Assembly (NCBI RefSeq): GCF_011493005.1 | Contig: NZ_CP049156.1 | Location: forward strand, 2,356,001 to 2,420,000 | DNA length: 64,000 nucleotides | Direction: 5' to 3' | From: Caballeronia sp. SBC1 | GTDB taxonomy: Bacteria > Pseudomonadota > Gammaproteobacteria > Burkholderiales > Burkholderiaceae | Part shown: in pieces, positions 10,118-19,758 of the stretch | Position numbering within the stretch: the first letter of the stretch is position 1 | Layout: each line of letters starts with the position of its first letter | Position numbers and translations under genes: made by a program | The notes under the pieces: generated by a model | The model's input: only the letters and a program-made list of their open reading frames with translations | Database searches by the model: none | Told to the model about the DNA's origin: nothing

Positions 10118-12049
10118 TTAGCGTCCGCGCGTCCGGTTGCGCGGTGCCGGGCGAGCGCCGCCGCGGCCTGCGCCGCCCGCGTTACCGCCATTACCTTGCG
10201 CGCCAGCGCCAGCCGGACCTTGACGACCACCTTGGCCGGGGCGCTTGCCCCCGCTTGCCGAGCGTCCGCCTGCGCCATTGCCACTACCCATGGCAGGCGA
10301 ACCGGGCGGACGACTGCCACGCGGACCGCCAGCGGAGCCGCCTGGACGCGGGATCGCGCGGTTGCCATTCGCTTCGCCGCCCGCACGATTGCCGTTTGCT
10401 TCCCGGCCGCCGCCATTGCCGCCACGCGCGCCGTAACCGCTGCTGCCGCCGTTGCCTGCATAACCGCCACCGGAACTGGAACCCCCACCGAAACCGCCGG
10501 GGGCGCCGCGCCGGCCACCCTGCCCGCCGGGGCCGCCGCGTGCAGGCGTCGTCTGGGCGAATCGGCCATGCGAACTGAGCACTGGCTCACGCGTGATGAT
10601 GCCCATCGACGTTTGCAGCGGATCGGGCTGAATGCGCGGTGCAGCACTGCGCGCGCCCCGCTCTTCGGCCGGCGCCTTCAGTCCAACCGATGCCAGGAGA
10701 CCACGCACTTCGTTGTCTTCGAGTTCTTCCCAACGGCCACGCTTGAGGCCCTTGGGCAACGCGATCGGGCCGTGCCGGGTACGGATCAGCCGGCTCACCA
10801 TCAGGCCGGCCGCTTCGAACATGCGGCGCACTTCGCGGTTCCGGCCTTCAGCCAGGGCCACGTGATACCAATGATTCGTGCCTTCACCGCCGCCATCGCG
10901 GATACGAAGGAAATTCGCCGGGCCGTCTTCCAGCTCCACGCCGTGCAACAACTTCTGACGCATGCCTTCCGACAATTCACCCACCACCCGCACCGCGTAT
11001 TCACGCTCGACGCTGTAACGCGGATGCATGAACCGGTTGGCCAAGTCGCCCGATGTAGTCAGCAGCAGCAACCCTTCAGTGTTGAAGTCGAGCCGTCCGA
11101 CCGCAAGCCATTTGGCCGTTTTCATTGGCGGGAGGTTGTCGAAGACCGAAGGACGGCCTTCCGGATCGGCGTGACTGACGATCTCGCCCGTCGGCTTGTG
11201 ATACAGCAGGATGCGCGGCGGTTTGCTCGCGAGCTTGCGCTTCACCGGCTTGCCGTTGATACGGACCTGGTCGGTCGGCATGATGCGCTGGCCGATATGC
11301 GCCGGCTCACCATTCACCGATACACGGCCGGCCACGATCAACTCTTCCATGTCGCGACGCGAACCCATGCCTGCCTCGGCGAGCACCTTGTGCAGCTTCG
11401 GCGTGTCGTCGTCCGCTTCGAGCACCCGTTTTTGCGGGGCGCTGCGGCCACGACGCAACATGGGAGCGCGCACGCCGCCCGAGGTGTTGTCGGCGTCAAA
11501 TGCCGGCGATGTCACATACGCAAAAACGTCGTCCTCGGACCCTGCTGCTGCAGTTGCTGTCGCCGGCATTGCCGGTGTTGCCGCGTCATCGCGGCGGCCG
11601 CGCTTTTGAGCTTGTCCGGGTTGCTGAGCCTGCCGCGCCGGGCGACGGCCGCCTTCACGCGGCGCCTGGCCTTCGCGAGCACCTTCAGCCGAACCTTCAC
11701 GCGGAACGCGGGGCTTGCGTGCGCCGTCTGCGCTGTTGCGCGGCCCACGTGAGCCCGCATCCTTGCGCGGCATGCGCACCTGCGCCGCGGCCACGCCATC
11801 CGGGGGTGTCTCAGCAATCTCGCCAGCCGGCGCCGCTGACGGCGCACCGTCGCCCTTCGTCTTGGCGACGGCGCGACGGCGGGCGATCAGGCTGCGAGGC
11901 CCGCGCCGCAAGCCGCGACGCGGACGGTCTTCGCCCTCGGCGGGTTCGTCGTTGCGTGTGCGTTCGCCTGCATCGGCCTGGCCATGTGCTTCATCGGCAC
12001 GAACGGGGCGCTCGGATTCGGGCGAATCGCTGTCGTGGGAATGTGTCAA
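10118..12049 (-). CDS. rluB: 23S rRNA pseudouridine(2605) synthase RluB, with long disordered tails
   Basis: RluB converts U2605 of 23S rRNA to pseudouridine. I chose a TTG start at 12049 (643 residues, [13 protein letters not shown]) because GAGG lies 5 bases upstream and the longer frame would run into scpB. The core has an S4 RNA-binding domain ([21 protein letters not shown]) and the catalytic motif GRLDFNTEG with its aspartate near residue 320, then [12 protein letters not shown]. It is flanked by about 200 residues of Arg/Ala/Glu/Pro-rich N-terminal sequence and by a C-terminal tail of about 180 residues rich in Gly, Arg and Asn. E. coli RluB is under 300 residues, so both extensions are unusual in size. 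Confidence 0.92.
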   Translation of the reverse strand: MTHSHDSDSPESERPVRADEAHGQADAGERTRNDEPAEGEDRPRRGLRRGPRSLIARRRAVAKTKGDGAPSAAPAGEIAETPPDGVAAAQVRMPRKDAGSRGPRNSADGARKPRVPREGSAEGAREGQAPREGGRRPARQAQQPGQAQKRGRRDDAATPAMPATATAAAGSEDDVFAYVTSPAFDADNTSGGVRAPMLRRGRSAPQKRVLEADDDTPKLHKVLAEAGMGSRRDMEELIVAGRVSVNGEPAHIGQRIMPTDQVRINGKPVKRKLASKPPRILLYHKPTGEIVSHADPEGRPSVFDNLPPMKTAKWLAVGRLDFNTEGLLLLTTSGDLANRFMHPRYSVEREYAVRVVGELSEGMRQKLLHGVELEDGPANFLRIRDGGGEGTNHWYHVALAEGRNREVRRMFEAAGLMVSRLIRTRHGPIALPKGLKRGRWEELEDNEVRGLLASVGLKAPAEERGARSAAPRIQPDPLQTSMGIITREPVLSSHGRFAQTTPARGGPGGQGGRRGAPGGFGGGSSSGGGYAGNGGSSGYGARGGNGGGREANGNRAGGEANGNRAIPRPGGSAGGPRGSRPPGSPAMGSGNGAGGRSASGGKRPGQGGRQGPAGAGAQGNGGNAGGAGRGGARPAPRNRTRGR

Positions 12050-12149
12050 AACAACCTCAATTGTGTCGGGTCGCGCGCCCGTCGCAGGCGCGTCAAAAAA
12101 TCCGGCCGATGGTGAATAGCAGCCGAATGAAGGTTCGGGCAAACAGGCC

Positions 12150-13421
12150 TCAGGCGCGGCGCGCAGTCTGGTCGTCCGGTGCGTTGAATTCGTCGGTTTC
12201 GTTTGATTCGTCCGGCGCATTCGATGCGTCGAATAGCTTCGATGCATCCGGTGTATTCGCGTTGTCAGCGCCATCGGATTCATCTGCGGCGTGCGGTGAT
12301 GCGTGTCGCGCAGCGTCGCTTGTCAATGCGCCGGCATCCGGCGCCACCTCGCGACGGTTGACCGCGTCGCCGGGCATTGCTTGTACTTGGTCCCGCTTGA
12401 TACCCGCAACCATTTCGAGCGGTTTCGAGCCGGTCAGGGACACCGCTTGCTGCGGCTCGAATTGCGCCGGTGCGTTTGTTTGCGCATCGGCGTTCTCCTC
12501 TTTCACAGGCTCGTCAGCGTCGGCCTGTGAAGGCAAAAACTGCCCACCTTCCGGGTGGACTGCTTCGGCCGCCACGGGTTCCTGCGAATGCAGCGAGTGG
12601 GTTGCCTCATGAGTTGCCGCGCTCGACAGCGCATCCGGCATATCTGACGTATGTGGCCCGGAAACGTGAATAACCGCTCCCTGCTCTAGATCCGGCTCTT
12701 TTTCAGCGATAACGGTCGTGGTGTCGGCCACGTCAGCGTCGGACGAAAGCGCAGATGACAGCGATGCATCCGCGCTCAATGCGTCCGGCGACAACGCCGG
12801 CTCACCCTTCGATTCCAGCCCTTGCACCAGCGCGGCGCCGATTGTGGCGGCGTCGTCGCCGGGGAAATCGATCGCATGCTGCGCGAGCAACGACGCTTCC
12901 AGTTGCGCCGACGGGTTGTCGAGTGCGGGCAGTTCATCCAGCGCGCTCAAGCCCAGGTCATCCAGGAACTGCTTGGTAGTGGCGTAGAGCGCTGGCCGGC
13001 CCGGCACGTCGCGATGACCGATTACCTCGATCCAGCCGCGGTCTTCCAGTTGCTTCACGACCTGCGTGTTCACCGTGACACCGCGAATCTCTTCGATGTC
13101 GCCACGTGTCACAGGCTGCCGGTAGCCAATGATCGCGAGCGTTTCAAGTACGGCTCGCGAATACTTGGGCGGCTTTTCCGGGTGTAGCCGATCGAGATAG
13201 GCCCGCATTGCAGGTTTGCTCTGAAACCGCCATCCGGACGCCAGCGCCACGAGTTCCACGCCGCGTCCCGACCAATCCTGCTTCAGGACGTCGAGCAAGG
13301 TGCGAACCGTGTCTGCCGATATATCGTCGGCGAAAAGCTTGCGCAACTCGGCGAGTTTCAGCGGCTCCTGCGCGCAGATCAAGGCAGTCTCGAGGACGAT
13401 CTTCGCCTCTTGGGTATTCAT
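12150..13421 (-). CDS. scpB: Segregation and condensation protein B, with long acidic C-terminal tail
   Basis: ScpB is the winged-helix (kite) subunit of the SMC-ScpAB condensin. Residues 1-190 carry the expected tandem winged-helix fold with [24 protein letters not shown], and [20 protein letters not shown] at the end of the core. The remaining 230 residues are Ala/Asp/Ser/Glu-rich and probably disordered, and end in Asp-Ala-Ser-Asn-like repeats ([20 protein letters not shown]). The core alone is about the length of ScpB in other phyla. rluB starts 100 bases downstream, the same neighbour as in many bacteria. Confidence 0.93.
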   Translation of the reverse strand: MNTQEAKIVLETALICAQEPLKLAELRKLFADDISADTVRTLLDVLKQDWSGRGVELVALASGWRFQSKPAMRAYLDRLHPEKPPKYSRAVLETLAIIGYRQPVTRGDIEEIRGVTVNTQVVKQLEDRGWIEVIGHRDVPGRPALYATTKQFLDDLGLSALDELPALDNPSAQLEASLLAQHAIDFPGDDAATIGAALVQGLESKGEPALSPDALSADASLSSALSSDADVADTTTVIAEKEPDLEQGAVIHVSGPHTSDMPDALSSAATHEATHSLHSQEPVAAEAVHPEGGQFLPSQADADEPVKEENADAQTNAPAQFEPQQAVSLTGSKPLEMVAGIKRDQVQAMPGDAVNRREVAPDAGALTSDAARHASPHAADESDGADNANTPDASKLFDASNAPDESNETDEFNAPDDQTARRA

Positions 13422-13855
13422 GCAGCTAGATAGGACCCTGTATGGTCTATGAACCGGTCAAGTCAGGCCGAATCGAATGACGCCGACTACTCGAACCATT
13501 CGCAACGCTCAGACTGGAAAACCGTGGACGAGGATACTGACGACGCGCTCGCCCGATTTCTGATCGGTCATATTGATTGGGAGCACGCACCGGGGGGAGG
13601 CAAAACACGGGATCAGATCCTGATCGCCGAACTTCTCCCAGCCGGACGAAGTAGCGCTTTCCAAGGCGGAAGCACGTGACTGGACGCATATTACGCAAAA
13701 ACAAACGGTGCGTAAAGGTGAAACATTCGGTCGCCGCCAGACTCACGTCTGGCGGGCCTCCAGCGGCTCTCTAAAGCCGAAACCCTGGAACCCTGACCCT
13801 GTTTAGCTCGCCCCTTGCTCCCGGCAGCCTGCAGCCCCAAGCCGCGCTTACCCGC
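13422..13855. other. Gene-free stretch between scpB and the aminotransferase gene
   Basis: No convincing gene is visible; short frames on both strands lack ribosome sites and recognisable composition. A perfect 9-bp hairpin (13734-13742 CCGCCAGAC, loop TCAC, 13747-13755) has no U-run, so it is only a weak terminator candidate for the aminotransferase gene. The scpB promoter is probably in 13425-13500. Confidence 0.5.
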
Positions 13856-15118
13856 TCACCCCGCCGGGTGTGCTTCCATGAATGCTCGCAGACGTGCGAC
13901 CCCAGCGTCCAGGCGGGCGGTATCGCACGCGTAGCACCAGCGCACAAACCCCTCTCCTTCGGGACCGAACGCGCTGCCAGGCGCAAGTCCGAGCGCGCTC
14001 TCGCGCACGAGCGCCTTGCACAGCTCTAGGCTGCGGTCCGCGCCCGGCAACCTGAAGAACAAGTACATGGAACCGGCTGGCGCCCGCACATCGATACCCG
14101 GAATCCGCTGCAATGCCGTCACGAGGTAGTCGCGGCTGGCGCGCAGTCCGGCGACCAGCGCTTGCGTAAATTGCTCGCCGTCTTTCACCGCAGCGATCCC
14201 GGCCATCTGGACAAACGAGGGTGCGCAAGACGTGTTGTACTCGACCAGCTTGCCGAGATCCTCCATCACGCGCTCGGGCGCCACGATCCAGCCGAGCCGC
14301 CAACCCGTCATCAACCAGGCCTTCGAGAACGAATTCACTGCTATTACCCGTTCGTCACGACTCGCCAGATCGAGGAACGAAGGAGCGACCGTGGCGTCAT
14401 CGCCGTAATAGAGGCGCTCGTAGACTTCGTCGGCGACCAGCCAGATGCCGAGCTGCCGGCACCGCTCAAGCACCGCCTGCTGCTGCTCACGTGTCATGAC
14501 CCAGCCGGTGGGATTGTTCGGCGAGTTGATCATCAACATGCGCGTGCCGGGGGTGAGAGCGGCGAGCAGTCGGTCGAGATCGAGCGTCCAGCCATTCGCG
14601 CCATAGGTCAACGCTACCGTTTCCACGGTAGCGCCGAGAATCTTGGGAATTTCGACGAGATTCGGCCACAGCGGCGTGACCGCCACCACGCGGTCGCCCG
14701 CGCCTGCGACCAGCTGCGTCGCCAGCATCAGCGCGTTGACGCCAGCACTTGTCACGGCAATTTCAGTTGGCCGGGTGGCGCCATGCAGCTTGCCGACATA
14801 GCCAGCAAGCGCTTCGCGCAGCGGCGCGATGCCCAGGTTGTGCGTGTAGAAGGTTGCGCCGTCGGCAAGCGCGCGGCTGGCGGCGTCGCGGATAAACTGC
14901 GGCGTGACCTGATCTGACTCACCGAACCAGAACGGCAGCACGTCCGGCACACCGAAACCCGCATTGGCGACCTCACGGATCTGCGATGGGCGCAGCGCAC
15001 GGACGGCGTCACGTGCATTCGGCGCACGTTCGCGTTCTGCCTGCACGCTCTGCGCACCTGCCGGTGCACGTGCCAACGAACCAAGTTCCGAGGTAACCGC
15101 CCCTTCTGACTCACTCAT
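13856..15118 (-). CDS. Pyridoxal-phosphate aminotransferase, class I/II
   Basis: A 420-residue fold-type I aminotransferase. The start at 15118 has GGAGG 5 bases upstream; a longer frame adds 41 unlikely residues. Typical motifs are NNPTG (about 201-205), VADEVYERLYYGD with the PLP-contacting Asp230 and Tyr233, and SFSKAWLMTGWRLG, where Lys266 should form the Schiff base. Residues 50-110 (GFGVPDVLPFWFGESD, FYTHNLGIAPLREAL) are also family-like. The substrate is not evident; it resembles aspartate/aromatic aminotransferases of subgroup I-gamma. It faces the same way as the LysR gene 194 bases upstream, which may or may not control it. Confidence 0.88.
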   Translation of the reverse strand: MSESEGAVTSELGSLARAPAGAQSVQAERERAPNARDAVRALRPSQIREVANAGFGVPDVLPFWFGESDQVTPQFIRDAASRALADGATFYTHNLGIAPLREALAGYVGKLHGATRPTEIAVTSAGVNALMLATQLVAGAGDRVVAVTPLWPNLVEIPKILGATVETVALTYGANGWTLDLDRLLAALTPGTRMLMINSPNNPTGWVMTREQQQAVLERCRQLGIWLVADEVYERLYYGDDATVAPSFLDLASRDERVIAVNSFSKAWLMTGWRLGWIVAPERVMEDLGKLVEYNTSCAPSFVQMAGIAAVKDGEQFTQALVAGLRASRDYLVTALQRIPGIDVRAPAGSMYLFFRLPGADRSLELCKALVRESALGLAPGSAFGPEGEGFVRWCYACDTARLDAGVARLRAFMEAHPAG

Positions 15119-15311
15119 TGCCGCCTCCGCCGATGGAAAGCGAAAGTCTAACGCGACGCCCTCCAAAAAGCGCTGTACGGCGCGCGCGTTAGCCATCAGG
15201 CCAGTTCTCGCGTCCTTTCGCGGGCGTGGCGAGGCGTGCAATCACGCAAAACTGCTGCGATGGAGCGAGAACAGCACGCGCACTTGGCGGCCAGCGCGAT
15301 CAAGCAATCGG

Positions 15312-16226
15312 CTAAGCCAGTTCTTCAACGCGTTTCGGCAATCCGGCGACCAGCCCCCACACCGACTCGGCGGCTGGCGACAGCGACCGGTCGCGCCGCC
15401 GCACCAGTTCGACGGTTCGCTCGACCCGCGGCACCAACGGCAACGCGATCAGCGACGAGTTCGCCGGCAACGGCAACGCCAGCCAAGGCAGCACGCTTAT
15501 GCCGACACCCGCCTCCACCAGTCCGAATACCGTAGCGGAATGACCCAGCTCCTGCACCACGTCGGCATTAACGTGATGTTCACGCAGCACGGCATCAATA
15601 ATCGGACGGCTTCCGGAAGCGTGGTCCAGCATGACCAGACGTTCGCCAGATAACGCTGCCCACTTTACTTCCTGCGCCGCCGCAAGCGGATGATCCCGCC
15701 TCGCGACCGCGCAAAACGAGTCGGTCATCACGACTTCCCCGTGCAGGTCGTCATTGGCGTACGGACCGATCGCCACACCAAAATCGACTTCGCCAGATTT
15801 GACCTTGCGAATCACGTCGCTCTGGAGGTCGTCACGCAAACCCAGTGAAATCAATGGAAATTCCCGGACACAGGCCGAAATGACGAGCGGCATCAGACGG
15901 CACGCCACGGTCGGACTGGCCGCGACGATTACTCGTCCACGCCGCTGCTGGCCAAGATCCCGGATCTCGCGGAGCGCTTCATCGAGGTCCGACAGCAGCC
16001 GTGACACGCTCCCCACGAGATTCGCGCCGACATCAGTGAGTTGCACCTCGCGAGTGGTCCGGTCGACCAGCTTCAGCCCGATTTCCCCCTCGAGTTCACG
16101 CACGCACCGGCTCACCGCCGACTGCGTCAGGCCGATTTCGTCACCCGCCCGGCTAAAGCTTTGCAGCTTGGCGACTTCAATAAACACGCGCAGCTGACGC
16201 AGCGTCACATTGAGCGCTCGACTCAT
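15312..16226 (-). CDS. LysR-family transcriptional regulator
   Basis: A 304-residue LTTR. The winged helix-turn-helix covers about residues 8-66 (LRQLRVFIEVAKLQSFSRAG, then LTQSAVSRCVRELEGEIG, and LVDRTTREVQLT). The effector domain follows with VKSGEVDFGVAIGP and GLVEAGVGISVLPWLA. It ends 193 bases before the aminotransferase gene on the same strand. The 410-base region upstream could hold its promoter and autoregulatory site. The effector is unknown. Confidence 0.9.
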   Translation of the reverse strand: MSRALNVTLRQLRVFIEVAKLQSFSRAGDEIGLTQSAVSRCVRELEGEIGLKLVDRTTREVQLTDVGANLVGSVSRLLSDLDEALREIRDLGQQRRGRVIVAASPTVACRLMPLVISACVREFPLISLGLRDDLQSDVIRKVKSGEVDFGVAIGPYANDDLHGEVVMTDSFCAVARRDHPLAAAQEVKWAALSGERLVMLDHASGSRPIIDAVLREHHVNADVVQELGHSATVFGLVEAGVGISVLPWLALPLPANSSLIALPLVPRVERTVELVRRRDRSLSPAAESVWGLVAGLPKRVEELA

Positions 16227-16637
16227 ACCTTCCTCGCATCAATTCATCTCATAGATGCAAATTGTAGATCAAGGGTCGGCCAAGAAAACGGTTTCATCCG
16301 GCGCGCTGCGGTGCAGCAAAAATGCATTCACGCACGCCAGATGGGCTTATTGCACTTGATTGGTGATTGTCCCGATTTCATTAACTGCACTTATAGCGTC
16401 TCATACTGCCCATGCTGGCATCGCGCCAGCCTACTGCCGCGAGGCTTTCCGACCGATCGATACAGGCATGGCACGGTTCTCGCATTTAATTGCGCAGAGG
16501 TCGGCGCCATTGCAGTTTTAAACGCAAATCGTCCGTCGCAATGTCTGCTCCGACCTTACCTGGGTTCGATCTTCGAATTCCGACCAGAGTGCGCGGCGCG
16601 GGGCAGCGCACCGGGGTTAGCTTCGCTGAGGTGAAAG
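16227..16637. other. Intergenic region upstream of the LysR gene and the orphan transposase gene
   Basis: This 411-base divergent region has no frame with coding character. It has a lower GC content in 16240-16480 than its neighbours, as expected for promoter DNA. No clear terminal inverted repeats of an insertion sequence were found around the adjacent transposase-like gene. Confidence 0.45.
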
Positions 16638-17036
16638 ATGATGTTCGACGATTTAAGAGATAACGAGTGGGCGCTGGTAGAGGCCTTGTTTTGCGCTGAA
16701 CCGGCACGCAGCGAACGGCGCGGTCGTCCGCGCGTGGAAGCACGCGCTGTCGTCAATGCCGTGTTGTGGGTCCTGTCCACGGGCGAAGGCTGGTCGAAGT
16801 TGCCGGGTCGCTACCCGTCGCCGCCGACATGCCGTCGACGGTTCGACGAATGGCAAGCGGACGGTACGCTCGCCGAAATCGTGAAACGGCTGGGCAATAA
16901 TGGTCGTGAGGTGTCGTTGCGGGGCCGGATTGGTTCCACCGCTGCGAAACCGCCCGCACCGCCGAGCCGCGACCGTCTGCGTGGCGCATTCTGGACAAAT
17001 CCGGAATCGTGGCGCGCGCCGGTCAAGATGGCGTGA
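16638..17036 (+). CDS. Orphan IS5-type transposase N-terminal domain protein (DUF4096-like)
   Basis: A 132-residue protein whose first 85 residues match the N-terminal DNA-binding module of IS5-group transposases: LRDNEWALVEALF, RRGRPRVEARAVVNAVLWVLSTGEGW, LPGRYPSPPTCRRRFDEWQADG. No DDE catalytic domain follows; the last 40 residues are low-complexity and Arg/Pro-rich, then a stop. GAGGTGAAAG precedes the start, a reasonable ribosome site. It is either the remnant of an insertion sequence or a retained DNA-binding protein. No flanking inverted repeats or target duplication are visible. Confidence 0.65.
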   Translation: MMFDDLRDNEWALVEALFCAEPARSERRGRPRVEARAVVNAVLWVLSTGEGWSKLPGRYPSPPTCRRRFDEWQADGTLAEIVKRLGNNGREVSLRGRIGSTAAKPPAPPSRDRLRGAFWTNPESWRAPVKMA

Positions 17037-17503
17037 CATCCTGGCACAACGCGGTAAGCGGCACGTTCGGGCTGGTTGGCCGATCGCTGCCGACCCACGC
17101 TGTGCAACCACCGCTGTACAGCTGATGCCTGTATGGCTGATGCTTTACTGCTGAATTAACGCGAAGCACCCGCGCGCAGGTTTCCTGCGTTTTACTCCGG
17201 CTCCCACCCGATGTATCTCGAGTGATGAGTCGTCGGTTTGCGCTCGCAGACCGTTTAGTTAGTCAAAAATCTGCCGGCACGCGCTCGCCTTTCGTTGATC
17301 GGAAGGGAGCGCATGGCGTTCATTGCCTCCACGCACTTTGACGTTGCGGTCGCTCGAACATGCGCCTCGCGACGGCTTGTTGCGCCCAGTCAGGAAACCC
17401 GCGAAACAACTCTTTACCAATATTTACAACATCCTTTCGTGCGCTGGCATAGCTTATAAGGCTGGCTAGCGGACCAATACCGGTCCGAAGGGGAGTTTTC
17501 ATC
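17037..17503. other. Gene-free stretch with one possible tiny ORF
   Basis: No confident gene. A 48-codon plus-strand frame at 17313-17459 (MAFIASTHFDVAVART...) has a good AAGGGAG ribosome site 5 bases upstream but no recognisable features. The 17400-17500 part is AT-richer and probably holds the promoter of the small secreted protein at 17504. Confidence 0.35.
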
Positions 17504-17764
17504 ATGAAACCAATGTCACTGCTAGTCTGCGGCATTGTGCTTTCATCGCTGGGTGCGGCGATTACGGTGCACGCGGAATCGTCATCGGGCAGCTTCGCGC
17601 TGCGCGCGAATACGCAAGCCGATCCGCAGGACTGGAGGAAGGAACCGGTGCGTGACAACAACATGACCGAAACGGCCCCGCGCGGGGATTTGAGAGGCGA
17701 TATCGCGAGCAACGCACGAGCACGGACGGAACCCGATCGCGGAGGTCGCCCGCGTAAGCACTGA
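17504..17764 (+). CDS. Small secreted hypothetical protein (86 aa)
   Basis: An 86-residue protein with a clear Sec signal peptide: basic start MKP, hydrophobic core LLVCGIVLSSLGAAITV, and a likely cut after VHA (about residue 24). The mature part is 60 residues, hydrophilic, rich in Arg, Asp and Asn, with no cysteines. GGGGAG lies 7 bases before the ATG. Codon use is that of a normal high-GC gene. An antisense open frame (17320-17871) covers the whole gene and is discussed as a finding. Function unknown. Confidence 0.65.
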   Translation: MKPMSLLVCGIVLSSLGAAITVHAESSSGSFALRANTQADPQDWRKEPVRDNNMTETAPRGDLRGDIASNARARTEPDRGGRPRKH

Positions 17765-18131
17765 GAGGAGCGCCGAGGTGCGTAACCATGGTACGTAAGC
17801 GAGGTGCGTAAGTCGCCGGACGAACGCATAGACGCGCCGGAATACAGCGCATTCAACCCATATTCAGTCATCGAGGCTCCTTTCGGGAACCCTTTCTGAT
17901 CGTGCCAGTCGGACGTTATGCCATGAGCACAGCGTGGCAGTAGTAAATCCGGTAAGCCCGTATCCTCGTGATACGGGCTTTTTTTGTCGGAGTTTTGCTG
18001 CTGTCCTGAGTGTGCTACTTTCGCAGCCTCACTCATTTGACGCAGAAACTGGGCTACAGCGGCCGCAACCGTTTGCCCGACGCTGGGGCACTCGAAGCGC
18101 AACGCCGCTTCAGTGCGAAGTATGAAAGGCT
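17765..18131. other. Intergenic region holding a strong plus-strand terminator
   Basis: Apart from the terminator at 17954-17985 no element is clear. The terminator is 190 bases after the small secreted gene, so that gene has a long 3' untranslated region or another short transcript ends here. The minus-strand ATG at 17871 has AAGGAG 7 bases upstream but opens only the doubtful antisense frame. Confidence 0.4.
17954..17985 (+). terminator. Strong intrinsic terminator, plus strand
   Basis: A perfect 11-bp stem (AAGCCCGTATC at 17954-17964, GATACGGGCTT at 17970-17980), loop CTCGT, ends in seven T. It would end the transcript of the small secreted gene at 17504-17764, and it faces the convergent gene at 18132. 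Confidence 0.92.
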
Positions 18132-18446
18132 TTAAGCGCGCGCTTCGGCCAGCGGTTCCTGAATGACGGCCGGAGAATAAGGTGCGGCGCGGTGCAGATC
18201 CCAGTCCATCGAGCGTTCGTCGCGTGCGAGACGGGAGAATTCAAGTTTGCCCCGCTCGGTCACTACCGCAATGTCCACAGGAGCGTGAAAACCAGGAGCG
18301 GGTGCTACGGTGCGTTGCCGGACCAGTTCCAGCAGGCCCAAGTCGCGTAGATGGCTGAAAACGTTTGGGCGTCTTGCCCACGGAACTTGACGATACTGAG
18401 CTCGCCGGAGCGCTTCGAGTACGGCTTCGTTTGAATACGTGGTCAT
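18132..18446 (-). CDS. Hypothetical protein, possible winged-helix fold (104 aa)
   Basis: A 104-residue soluble protein starting MTTYSNEAVLEALRRAQYRQV. I prefer 18446 to an ATG 13 codons upstream because the extra residues lack helical character. The pattern of helices (EAVLEALRRA, NVFSHLRDLGLLELV) followed by an amphipathic strand-turn-strand (VDIAVVTERGKLEFSRLAR) resembles a small winged-helix domain, but no family is recognised. No membrane segment or signal. Its neighbours are unrelated. Confidence 0.6.
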   Translation of the reverse strand: MTTYSNEAVLEALRRAQYRQVPWARRPNVFSHLRDLGLLELVRQRTVAPAPGFHAPVDIAVVTERGKLEFSRLARDERSMDWDLHRAAPYSPAVIQEPLAEARA

Positions 18447-18699
18447 CTCGTTATGTCTTCCAGTGCAGCCGTGACGGCGCCACATGGCAGTAACTGACTG
18501 CCAGCGGCACCGACTAAACGCGGCACGCCCCGAAACCAGTCAGAATGCCGACTTCGCGGCCCCTGACCGGAACTCGCAGCCGCCGCTTGCGCTAGGTGCT
18601 GCTTATTTCTGCTTACCGCTACTTATAATTCCGAGCGCCCGTTAAACGCGCACTACACAACGCGTTCCGCAGTTCCGGCGATGCATTTTTACGAATGCG

Positions 18700-19479
18700 A
18701 TGACCACGAAGCGGATTATCTCGAAAACCTATACGTTACCTCAAACCAAATTGGTTCTTATAACTTTATTGCTGCTTTTCTTTGCACTGTTTGCAGTTTG
18801 GCGACAACGCCGGCGTGCGGTCGCGCTTGTTTGCGTCGTGCTGTTCTGGGCGCTGGGCGCGGGTTGGCTTTCGGCTCCCCTGCTTCACCTTGCGCAGCGC
18901 GGGTTCGAGGAAAAATCGACGCCGCAGGACGTGCATTTCGCATCGCGAACGACTTTTATTCTGCTGGGTGGCGGCACGCGTTATGACCGTGACAAAAACC
19001 TGATTCCGAAACGTGATGCGTTCACGCGTATTGTTGTCACAGCCGAGCTGTATCGTGAGTGCCGGCGCGCGGGCGGCGCTTGCCGTGTCATCGTAAGCGG
19101 GGGCAATCCGCAGCATCATGAACAAGCTGAAGCCGACAACTACGCACCCTTCCTGCTCGCTCGCGGCGTCAGCGCCAGCGACCTTGTGCTCGAAAACGAA
19201 AGCGTCAATACTTACCAGAACGCTCGCAATGTCGCGAGCATCGTGCAGCCGGAACGCGACGAAACCCTGGTGCTGATTACGTCTGCTTATCACATGCAAC
19301 GGTCATTGCTTGCGTTCAGTGCTTTTGGCCTCGACACGCAAGCGTTCGTCAGCAATGTGCGGCAATCCAAGGCTACATTTTTCCCCCGCTCGTGCGGTTT
19401 TATCGATGCTGAAACTGCCCTGCATGAACTGGTCGGCATCGCACGTTTTCGTGTGTACCGAAGCGTGGGACTGTATTGA
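18700..19479 (+). CDS. YdcF/SanA/ElyC family membrane protein (DUF218)
   Basis: A 259-residue protein with two N-terminal membrane helices (about 18-35 and 41-60) and a periplasmic or cytoplasmic DUF218 domain. The family motifs are visible: FILLGGGTRYD, RVIVSGG, ESVNTYQNARNV and SAYHMQRSLLAF. ElyC and SanA proteins of this family affect envelope integrity and peptidoglycan or ECA lipid-carrier metabolism in E. coli. The ribosome site is weak. It is likely monocistronic. Confidence 0.88.
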   Translation: MTTKRIISKTYTLPQTKLVLITLLLLFFALFAVWRQRRRAVALVCVVLFWALGAGWLSAPLLHLAQRGFEEKSTPQDVHFASRTTFILLGGGTRYDRDKNLIPKRDAFTRIVVTAELYRECRRAGGACRVIVSGGNPQHHEQAEADNYAPFLLARGVSASDLVLENESVNTYQNARNVASIVQPERDETLVLITSAYHMQRSLLAFSAFGLDTQAFVSNVRQSKATFFPRSCGFIDAETALHELVGIARFRVYRSVGLY

Positions 19480-19758
19480 ATTGGCTTGGTGATACTAATC
19501 GTGTGTCAAGATCGTTATCCATCTCGAAATTTCAGTACTAGAAACCAATCCGCTTCGCCGGTATTATCGCCGGCTCAGTCAATCGACTGGCCGGGCTGAT
19601 GCTCTGTTAGAGTCGAACCGCAGTGTCATTGCTCAAATGTGACGGCACTGTAACTACATGTAACGATTCGCGAGCAGGATCGGTATTTGCTACGCAACGT
19701 GTAATGTCTCGCAATCGGGACAGGCCAACCCGGGTTCAACAAGTCTATGGAGGTAACA

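Noticed and set aside
10064..11752. Plus-strand 562-codon frame opposite rluB
   Set aside because: Arg/Ala/Thr-rich shadow of the RluB gene, without any domain pattern.
12050..12283. Longer rluB frame overlapping scpB
   Set aside because: The extension is low-complexity and lies in the scpB coding region and intergenic gap; a TTG with GAGG upstream fits better.
13449..13679. 76-codon plus-strand frame after scpB
   Set aside because: No ribosome site; odd composition; nothing recognisable.
17313..17459. 48-codon plus-strand frame with good ribosome site
   Set aside because: Too short and featureless to call; recorded in the intergenic description.
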